DNA of 64,000 nucleotides, from the NCBI GenBank assembly GCA_003117195.1, contig BDSI01000002.1, forward strand, positions 837,621-901,620. Reading direction: 5' to 3'. The number at the start of each line of letters is the position of its first letter. The first letter of the stretch is position 1. This document shows, in pieces, positions 56,301 to 64,000 of this stretch. The translations under genes and the position numbers were made by a program. The notes under the pieces are model-generated. The model was given only the letters and a program-made list of their open reading frames with translations. It had not been told where the DNA came from and ran no database searches. Source of the DNA: Eudorina sp. 2006-703-Eu-15 (Eukaryota > Chlorophyta > Chlorophyceae > Chlamydomonadales > Volvocaceae).

Positions 56301-59300
56301 TTGAAGCCGTTGGGCGACTGCCGAAACAGCCCCACCGACTTGGTGCACACCACCAGCACGTTGGCGTCGTAGCGAGGGTCCAGGGCCGCGCGGATGGGCA
56401 TCTCGCCGCGACCCATGGTGCCACTGTGGGGGGTGGGTGGGTGGGGGCAGGCCCACGGGTCGGGGCGGGTCCATGGGTCGGTCGAGTGAGGGGGTGGGTG
56501 GCGCCTGGTCGTGTGTGTTGGGTGTACAGCGAAGAAAACCCGGGTCGGGTCGTATGTGTGTGTGTGTGACCATTGATTGGCAGCTCGCGTGTTATGCTTA
56601 GCGAGAAAGCACGCGCGCATGTGTGTTTATCGAGAAGCCGTGCATGAGTGTGTATGTATGTGTATCCCAGCACGTGTTGAAAAAACACAATACTTCCCAC
56701 GCAAACCCCGCTTCGGCTCAGAGCTGCCGGGGAAGCCGTAAGCACCCCGCGACCCCGCCGCCGCCCGGTAATTGAAATTTGTGAGTACTTGTCGCCGGGC
56801 TGGATGTGTCTGGGCTGTTTGCACTTCAATCCCCGCCACCCGAGCCGCACAACCCCACACACACCTGCAGCGCGGCGTCGTGGACGTGGCCCACTCCCAC
56901 AGGTGGAACGTGCTCGTGGGCGGCGCGGCGGCGGTGCCCTCGTCGCAGCCGGTGGCCAGCAGCAGGGAGCTGTCGGCGGAGAAGGCCAGGTACGTGAAGG
57001 CGCCCGTGGCGGCCGTGCCGGTGATCGTGAGGGAGCGCTCCAGGGTGTGCGCGTCGAAGAGGGTCACCTGCACGCGCGTGTGTTCAATGAGAAGCCCGTG
57101 TGTACAGATACGAGACCCGCCCGACCCAAACCAAGCTCCTGTGTGTATGCGTGCGCGGGTGCGTGGGTGCGCACAAGTGGGTGGTTACAGCACCCCGAAA
57201 CCCCGAAGGAGCAAACGGCGCGGGGAAGGGGCGGACGGACAGCCGGAGCAAGGACGGCCGCGCGGCCCCCGGGGTCGCTCCAGGCGCGGCGCAACCAGCA
57301 GGGCCGGGACTGGGCCCCTGGCCTGGTCCCCGCCCTGCCGCCATCCTAATCCATTGCGGCATTCGTGAGTGGAATGCTCGCTAGCTGTGCGGCAACAAGA
57401 CCGGATGTGGCTGGGGGACCCCCGCGGACGGGGTCGCGCCCGGTGCTGCCGTGCGTGCCCCCCTCGCCACGCAGTCCCTGGCCGCTACCCGGCTGCCCTT
57501 CCCCCCGACGCAAAGAGTCCTGCCAGTCAACTCCCGCCACCAGCAGCGCAGCGCAGGCCGTCGGGAGGCTGTTGGCGCCGGCGCGGAGCTGGGTGCATCA
57601 GCTCCCACCCACGCCGCCTGCCTGGTACGCTACCGGAGGCTAAGCATCAATACATCGCTGGCCCGCGTGCGGATCCGCTCAGGGAAGCCAACTCCGGCGG
57701 GCCAAACGATGGCTGCGTTGCATTGGTCCGAATAAGTCCTGACCGACCACGGCGTGGCTCCGACCAACACCCCGTGTGCGCTTGCGGGCTGGCACGTCTG
57801 CACGTCCCAGGAGCCGGGCAGCGGGTCGGCTCCGCCTCGCCCACCCGCCAGGCGGTGCCGGCCCACATCCACCCACCCGCCCGCTGCAGATACCCATCCG
57901 TGGGCTTGCTGTGCGGTTCAGCCCCCTACCTGCGGCAGGTACCCGTCCACCATGTTCTCTGCGGCTGCCAGGTATTTCTTGTTGGGGGACAGCGTGAGGG
58001 CGGTGATGCCCCGCACGGCGTGGAGCGGCTCGCTGACCCGCACGGTCGACAGCTGCGAGGGGCTGCGGCCGGGGCAGGGGCAGGGGCACGGGCACGGACA
58101 GGGAGTAGTGAAGCGTGAGAGCGGAGAAAAAGCAGGGCGGGGGGTTCGCTGTCTTTATTCACATAAGAGAGGCAGGACGGCGGGCACTCGAGCGTCCCCG
58201 GCATCTTGGACATCCGTACCGGGGCTGAGCCCTCTGCACCGGCTGCACGGTGGGAAGGTTCCAGGGGTGGGGTTCTGCCAGGGCCAGAGGCGACTTGGCG
58301 CGCGGACGGACGAGACAACGAAGCGGCGGGCGCGAGCATCATGGGGCGGAGACGACACACCCGCCCCGTAAATAGTCCGCAGGCCTGGGCTCGGAACCCA
58401 GCTGCCGCATCGCCAAGGCTGCTGTCGCCTTGAGCTTCTCTTGCTGTTGCACTCCCCGCTGCTGCTGCGGCCCCCGCTGCTGCTGCTGCTGTTGCTGCTG
58501 CTGCTATGCGGCGGTGATGGCAATGAGGGTGGAAAGCCACCGTGACAATCGTCCAGTGCGCCCGGGTACGGCACCCGGAGCCGGTTCGTTCGTTCCATGT
58601 CTGTAGAGGCGCGTTGCCCGGCGGTCAGGGCGCGGAAGCCGCGCGCTGGCTCGTGTCCCGGGCTCACGCCGGTGAAGAATAGAGCTGCATGTCGCCAGTC
58701 GCTGCGGGTCAAATCCCCTCCTCACCGGGCCGTGTGTAGTGCCCGGGACTGGCGACCCCCTGAGCCATCACCCCGGGGCCCCCTCATGGTGCGCCGCAAC
58801 ACCGCCACGTGAAGCGCGAAAGGCCATGCTCGCCATGGCCGAGCACCTTTCCTGTTGTCCTGACGGTGGCAGGGCCCTCGAGCACACACGGCGGTTGCCT
58901 TGCGCCCGGCCGCTGGGCTAGAATCCTTCTGGTGGTGCTACTGGTGCTGGGCCGTCCGTTGGGGCCTGAGACTGCAGCGCGCTGTAACGATTGGAGGCAC
59001 GCCACGCCGCGCGGCACAGCGCAGCGCCCGCCAGGAGAAGAGGTTCCAGGCCAGCAGCCCGAATACAGCCTGCCGTGTGCGCATTACGGCAGGCCTTGGG
59101 CCTTGCCAGAGCTCCAGCGCTGTTCCAAACCTTCACTGAGGCTCCTGACCCCGGCGAGGCCGGTCTGGGCGGGCCCAGGGCAGGTCCCGCACACGATGTC
59201 ACGGCAGTCGCAGCCTTTCCTCCACACGCCGTCCGTGGCCCTCCAAGACTGTGCCATGGCCCAGTGCTCAACCGCATGGGATCAACCGCATGGGACGGCA

Positions 59301-60091
59301 TGGGTGGTCAGCCCGTCGGCCTGCTGCCTACAAGGAGGGCGGCGCAGACTGCCCGCGCGCCCGTGCGCACGCCTCCACGCCTGTCGCCGCTGCGGCCCCT
59401 GGCCTCCATCAATGCGGCGCTGCTGTGAGCCGCTGATGGGCCTCCAGATCGCTCCTGCTGTTGGGGTCTCCGCTGAGACAAACAGAGCGCGAACCTCCGT
59501 TCAGCGGCTGTCATGCGGATCGCACTCACGTGGCCAGCCCAGCCTCGCCGGGGTGGGGCGCGCACCGGCCCGCCTCCCCCACCTCCACTCCGTCCCGTGC
59601 ACAGTCACCCCGGCCCTCGCCTACCTGTACATCGCCAGGGAGCGGCCCACAGGGTATACGACGGTGTCCTTGTCCAACAGACAGACGCCGCCAGGGACTG
59701 TGGTCATCCCCACGGCCATGCTGGACATCCGGGCGGGGGTGGGTGGGGCCAGGGCAGGGCGGACGGCAGAAGGAGGGGCAGGTGCTGGATGACTTACAGC
59801 ATGCAGCGGTAGCCCATCGACATAACGACATACAGTTCCCAATCCTCGACTGTAAATCAACAGCCCGAGCAAACCGTCCCCAGCTGTTTCAATATGTCAC
59901 ATGTTCTATCTGTTTGCACTCGACTGCAACCATACGCCCTTGCATATAGGACATGAGTTGCCACACTGTATTGCAATTTGTATAATAATTACTTACATTG
60001 GCACCAAGACCGGGGGCATGACGCGGTCCTCTGACTTGCCGTCTGCATTGTCCGCCTGAACTTGCATATGCACAGCTCTTCTCTCCGCCAT
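41338..60091 (-). CDS. CFAP57-family (FAP57/WDR65-like) WD40 and coiled-coil axonemal protein
   Basis: Twenty-six exons assemble in phase to 1,913 residues: 60091-59997, 59720-59625, 58062-57930, 57067-56865, 56423-56270, 55579-55508, 55269-55110, 54565-54455, 53942-53899, 53374-53306, 53052-52399, 52150-52067, 51675-51340, 50804-50505, 50164-49655, 49096-49019, 48631-48506, 47435-47374, 47179-46998, 46837-46737, 46437-46291, 45955-45737, 45315-45211, 44699-44568, 43310-43137 and 42732-41338. The start MAERRAVHMQVQADNADGK is followed by VCLLDKDTVVYPVGRSLAMY and ITALTLSPNKKYLAAAEN, as at the N-terminus of CFAP57. WD40 blades continue to about residue 1000 (DLTVRVWQTS, HYEGVLDVAWSDDGAYLATS) with Gly/Ala insertions in exons 11, 13 and 15. 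Coiled coil fills residues 1008-1449, and a low-complexity tail of about 460 residues ends the protein. CFAP57 proteins help dock inner-arm dyneins on doublet microtubules. FAP57 itself versus its algal paralogues (such as FBB7) is unresolved, as is the end of exon 11 (52399 or 52432). Confidence 0.85.
43020..43136. repeat. 13-base minisatellite (CGCATCCCGCCCC / CCCTGACCGCCCC) in intron 25
   Basis: Interleaved copies of two related 13-base units abut the donor of exon 25 of the CFAP57-like gene. Confidence 0.7.
44034..44098. repeat. (GT)n tracts in intron 24
   Basis: Two TG dinucleotide runs flank a unique stretch of about 25 bases. They are followed by irregular GGCAGTAGCAGT-like repeats over about 44190-44345. 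Confidence 0.8.
47510..47935 (+). repeat. (GGGA)n array, about 425 bases, in intron 17 of the CFAP57-like gene
   Basis: A nearly pure GGGA tetranucleotide array is interrupted by short poly-G and AGGG slips. All purines are on the plus strand, so the transcript carries the pyrimidine strand (CCCT)n. Open frames of 170-300 codons through it on both strands are artefacts. Confidence 0.95.
48672..48815. repeat. 21-base minisatellite in intron 16 of the CFAP57-like gene
   Basis: About seven copies of AGGCAGGGGCAGGAGGGCAGG lie between exons 16 and 17. Confidence 0.85.
50880..50942. repeat. 12-base tandem repeat in intron 14
   Basis: About five copies of GTGGAGGGCCGG or GTGGAGGGCGGG lie just upstream of exon 14 in the minus-strand direction. 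Confidence 0.75.
51689..51745. repeat. TTGTGGG tandem repeat in intron 12
   Basis: Heptamer copies of TTGTGGG, degrading to TTGTAGG, start 14 bases upstream of the exon 13 acceptor in the minus direction. Confidence 0.8.
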
Positions 60092-60475
60092 TTCCCTTAA
60101 CAATGGAGCCTGCGTATGAAAGCTAGCTCAAAACTTGACGAAGACGTCTACATTTGACAGCTTGAATTCCCATAAGATGCTGACCAAAATATACGTAAAG
60201 TAATCATGAAAGAAGTTATCTTCGCCAGTAGATTATGCACAACCGTTGTTCTTGTAATACTTTTGTAGCCCACACGTCAAGGAGCTGCATTTTCGAGGCA
60301 AAAGACGTTGTAACTACCAGGTAGACTGTGGGACCAGTGAAGCGGACTCCGAATAGTTTGCGGAAATCGACGCCGTACGGCGCAGCTGAGTTTTGGGTTG
60401 GTTTGCGCTATCCATCTACCTTATAGCCGAGGGCATGATCTATTTGAAATCTATTTCATTCATCACATAATCAAT
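60092..60475. promoter_or_regulatory. Bidirectional promoter region between the CFAP57-like and bL9 genes
   Basis: Only 384 bases separate the two start codons, which face away from each other, so both promoters and 5' UTRs lie here. The sequence is AT-richer than the flanking exons. I see no clear TATA box. Confidence 0.5.
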
Positions 60476-63014
60476 ATGCGCGCTTTGAAAATCCGGGCAT
60501 TGGTACAGCCGGGTGTCGGGTGCCTAATAGGTGCCTTTAAGGATGCGCGAACCTGTGTATTGGGTACGCACATGTCCATGGCGCTCAACCCAGAAAGCGC
60601 GGGGAGTGCGCCTGGGCCTTCGGGTTTGTCATCCATTCCAGGTAGCTTTGCGACAGCGACGAAGGCAGCAAGGCCCACAAAAACATCTCGTGGAGGGGAT
60701 GCTGCCAGGGAGGACGACACACACCTTATTCGGGTTGTGCTCCGCAAGGCAAGCACACAGCCGTTGCCGCGTGTCGGCGTGCGCGCAGTGCAGGTTTCCA
60801 TACGACGGATCAGCTGGATGCTGTTTGGGCCGTGCATATACCACCCCTCATCGACTGCAACTCAATGTGTCCAGGGGATATATCTGCAGCACACGCAGCT
60901 CATGTTCACGTTTCAGGGGCACGTGCGAGGCACCCCTGCTGCACGCTGGCAGGCTCGAGCGCGGCGGCCCTTTACTCGCGTACCTACTAACTTTCACCTC
61001 AGGATGTCAGAGGTATTGGCCGTCAAGGCGACATTGTCTCCGTCAAACGCGGCAAGATGCGCCACGAGCTGTACCCAAGTGGCGATGCGGCGTACGCGAC
61101 ACCGGAGAACGTCGCCAAGTACGCTTTGGTGCGTGGGAGCCGCGCTGGGGTGCCCCTGGTGCCCCTGCAGGGCGTCATCGTGCTAACGAAGCCGGAGTCA
61201 TTGGTCTGTTGGACGGCCCTGGCATTCTCCGCTTCAAACGGGCATAGGCCGTGGGTGTCCTGTTTAGGGCTGCGTGTGCGATTCGGCATGCATGGCGCCG
61301 AGACCGCCTTCGCATCAGGGCCGGCGCGCAAATGCGAGGGTCCAGTGAAAGACACCCCCATACATGCCAACCCATCACCACCCACTCATCAGAGAAGGTC
61401 TGTGGAGAAGAGCTAGGGCCGAGGATGATGCAGTTGCGAGGAGTATTGCACGTGACCAAGGACTAATACCCACGCTCGGCAAGCGGTGGGCAGCGCCACT
61501 CGTTGAATGTTGGTGCACACTTGCGCTCCTACAGTAACCATTGTCGGAAACGCAGTTCCCGGTTCCGAGGCTTCGACTACATGGGTCGGTGCCGCCCCTC
61601 TGTTCTTCTGTGTGCAGACGGAAGCGGAGAAGGAGTCTCGAGACAGCAACGCGCAGGAGGGCGTGCTGGATAAGCTGCTTAAAGCGCTGAACAAGAAGTC
61701 GGTGGTAAGCAGCAGCCCGGCGCGGCCGTGGCTTGCCGACTGGAAGATGTGACTCAACGTGGGTAGTGTCGGGGCTGATTGCGATCCGCTTGGATGCAGG
61801 GAGCGACCGGCCTGAGCGACCAAGGCTCCTGCCGTTACAGGGGGGAGGGTGACTGCAAACCAGTTCCCACGTTTTCACGTGTACGCACCTAGCTACTGGG
61901 AGCGTTAAAAAATTGCAGCGCAAATTTAAAAAAATACCGGGCAAGATCTGTGAGCTCGGCGCGGTCATCCGTACGGCCATGCGCTGTGCACCGCGATCCC
62001 CGCGTTTCGCACGTAAATCCACCCGACACCCGCCCGGGATCACAAGGACTCATGCCGCTGCCGCCAGCGTCAGGTCGCTTACCCCGCCAGCCGGCACGCC
62101 AACGTTTCTTTCCAACGCCCGCGCGTGAACCCACACCTGTGCGGTCCGCCCTGCTAGATTCTCACGCGGCGCGCCTCCAAACAAGATTCGGAGCGCTTCG
62201 TGGGGCCCAGCGTGTCACCGGAAAACATCCGAAGGGCAGTGCTGCGACAGCTCGGAATCCAGTTGGACCCGAGCCACTTCCTGTCGGAAGCCGAAATCAA
62301 ATCATACGGCACATTCAAGGTGAGAGCGCGGTCACCTCACGCACCCTAACAGGCGGAGGGGTAGTACGTAGTAGACACTGCCACGCATGTGTGATTGGTC
62401 CTCTCTAATGATGACGTCACCACCAGAGAGCCCACCCGCAAGAACGGAGGGCTCGACATGCTGGCCGTCCCACGTCGTGCCTGTCACGCGGCCCCCCCCC
62501 TTCATCCGCAAGCTGATGGCTGTTGTTTTACCACGATGCAAATCTATGCAAACCAGGATCGCCGCGACCGCGGCCGGCGCCGCCTCAATCCTTTTGCAAA
62601 CACCTAACTAGCAAACACCCAACTAGCAAGTAAACGAAGTCCGAATCTGTACCTCCCACCATTCGCCCAGATCCAGGCCCGATAGCAGCGGTTTGCAGGA
62701 ACAGCACATCGGGCACCGCCTCGCCGAGCATTGCAATCCCCGCCTGCGTGCTCTCATTATCCAAGGAGCATGCGGGAGGACCCATGCCGGCGCCAACAAG
62801 CTGCAAGCCATCCCCAGCACCCTCACAACCTCTGCTCCCGTTGCTTCGACCCGCTGCGCGCTTCACAATGCAGGTGCCCTTGAACCTCCGGCTGCCGCAA
62901 CCAGACGACCAACAACAGGTTGAGCTGACTGTGCACGTGGATCGCCGCGGAAGGGACACCCCGTCGGTCGCCGCTCCGGCGGTTGGGACGGCCGCTGCTG
63001 CCCGCCCCGCGTAA
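60476..63014 (+). CDS. Organellar (probably mitochondrial) ribosomal protein bL9
   Basis: Five exons (60476-60748, 61003-61128, 61618-61704, 62158-62319, 62874-63014) give 262 residues. Exon 1 supplies a basic, Ala-rich N-terminal extension (MRALKIRALVQPGVGCLIG) that fits a transit peptide, then HLIRVVLRK. Exon 2 continues DVRGIGRQGDIVSVKRGKMR and ends in ATPENVAKYAL, the bL9 N-terminal domain signature. Wording such as YATPEN favours the mitochondrial over the plastid type. Exon 3 is the connecting helix (TEAEKESRDSNAQEGVLDKL). Exons 4 and 5 are the C-terminal domain (VSPENIRRAVLRQLGIQLDP, VPLNLRLP). Intron 1 uses a GC donor (AAG|GCAAGC). The protein binds 23S-type rRNA at the L1 stalk base. 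Organelle assignment is inferred. Confidence 0.85.
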
Positions 63015-63510
63015 GGGCACCACCACCACCCCCATGGTTGCAGCCGTGGAAGAACACACATCCTGGTTCGGCCTCTCCAGCGACGCGCACTATCTGAATC
63101 GACCGCCAGCGGTGCCAGTGCCACAGCAACACGCCGATCTGCCCACATGACTAGAACCTGCACGCAGGCCGCCGCCTCTCCAACGAGGGGCAGGCAAGCC
63201 CGAGCTGTTTGCGATCGACGACGGTGACGCAGCTGCTCGGCTCTGGATCTGCGTGTCTCCCGCGTCAGGACGGGGTCCTACTTGCCTGACGCGACCACAG
63301 CGCGGCTGAACGAAGGCTGGCCACACAAGGCAGGAGTTGTGTATCAGCACACAACGCCCTGATGAGCGATCCGTTCATAGTCATGCTCCGCTCCCTGGAG
63401 ATCCAAACTGTTGTAAAGGCCGCCGCCGACTCCCCACAGCGTCCGTGTTCCGCGCGCAGTGTGGTGGGGCTGCGTCCCGCACCTCCAGCAACCGATACCG
63501 AAGGTCCCGT
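63015..63510. other. Convergent 3' region between bL9 and CFAP141-like genes
   Basis: About 0.5 kb contains both 3' UTRs. A plus-strand TGTAA lies near 63411 and could end the bL9 transcript. No gene is seen. Confidence 0.5.
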
Positions 63511-63962
63511 TCAGTCCCGCGGTTTCACAAGGCTGAGGCCCCGATCATTGAGCTCCTGCTCGTACATAAGCGCCTCTGCAGGGTGATGGGCAGCAATGGA
63601 TCAAGGGTTAGGTGGCAGCTTGATGAAGTTCCGGCGCCTTCCATTAACCGTCCACGTGCAACAAGAATCCCAGTGCCTGCCTGGCCCAGCGTACCTCGTT
63701 CGTAAAGCTCCTTGAGACGTGCTGAGCGAGCAGCTTTAACAGTCGCCAAACCCGCTGTGATTCCAGCAGCCCGCTCGCCAGCGGTCGCTTGCAGGGTCAT
63801 GGTCGCGCCGCGCAGTGTGTTCACAGGCTCCCGCCTCCGGTCACGCTCGGCCCAGTGGGCTACGACGGAGGCGTGCATCTCCTGAGCCTGTTCCCTCGCC
63901 AGCTTGGCGTACTTATCATTGGCAGCCGCGGTATCGCGCACGTTTTTCGGGACATAGGACAT
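63511..63962 (-). CDS. CFAP141-like microtubule inner protein
   Basis: Two exons (63962-63695 and 63575-63511) join at GAACGAG|GT...CTGCAG|AG in phase 1 to give 110 residues. The protein is all-helical and highly charged: MSYVPKNVRDTAAANDKYAK at the start, LRGATMTLQATAGERAAGI in the middle, and RLKELYEREALMYEQELNDR near the end. The size, the leucine-rich start of the second helix and the terminal pattern L-x-E-L-x-E-x-E-x-x-x-Y-x-x-E-L fit CFAP141 (FAP141, human C1orf189), a small protein bound inside the ciliary doublet microtubule. The assignment rests on pattern recognition, not on a search. The second exon is easy to miss, because the first exon reads open for 56 codons past its donor. 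The stop is TGA at 63513-63511. Confidence 0.75.
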
Positions 63963-64000
63963 GGTATCTGCTCGATGGCTCTACGGAGACCTCCTTGTAT

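Overview
This window looks like nuclear DNA of a volvocine green alga (Chlamydomonas/Gonium/Volvox relatives). The evidence is very GC-rich coding exons interrupted by many short GT-AG introns, long Ala/Gly/Pro/Gln homopolymer runs inside proteins, abundant (AC)n and G-rich microsatellites in introns, TGTAA polyadenylation signals, and several ciliary genes next to cytosolic and organellar ribosomal protein genes. I cannot name the species. There is no operon, CRISPR array or prokaryotic mobile element. Exon models were built by hand from splice sites, reading phase and protein likeness; each complete multi-exon model closes in frame.

Layout. 153-560 (-): exon of an unknown gene that leaves the window. 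1688-5279 (-): 3-exon gene for a low-complexity protein with short D-I-x-G-A-like motifs and a possible EF-hand, probably ciliary. 5985-14336 (+): 11-exon F-box/leucine-rich-repeat protein with a very large proline-rich insertion; it diverges from the previous gene across about 0.7 kb. 16574-25026 (+): 12-exon multi-pass membrane protein of unknown function with two His-rich loops; its introns hold two long hairpins and an antisense tRNA-Ser(GCT). 27.4-32.6 kb: a gene-poor stretch with coding-like fragments that are out of frame with each other, including a broken FtsJ-like methyltransferase exon. 33474-36536 (+): cytosolic ribosomal protein eS4, complete in six exons. 38084-38644 (+): single-exon 186-residue protein of unknown function. 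41338-60091 (-): 26-exon, about 1,913-residue WD40/coiled-coil protein of the CFAP57 (FAP57/WDR65) family. 60476-63014 (+): bL9, probably mitochondrial, in five exons and divergent from the CFAP57-like gene. 63511-63962 (-): two-exon CFAP141-like microtubule inner protein, convergent with bL9.

Functional themes. CFAP57-like (inner dynein arm and regulatory base), CFAP141-like (lumen of doublet microtubules) and perhaps the 996-residue protein point to motile cilia. eS4 and bL9 serve the cytosolic and an organellar ribosome. The F-box/LRR protein should be a substrate receptor of an SCF ubiquitin ligase. The most unusual material is the repeated proline-rich module inside the LRR gene, the paired intronic hairpins, a 12-bp palindrome (GACCC-R-Y-GGGTC type) recurring beside splice junctions, and the broken gene fragments at 27-32 kb.
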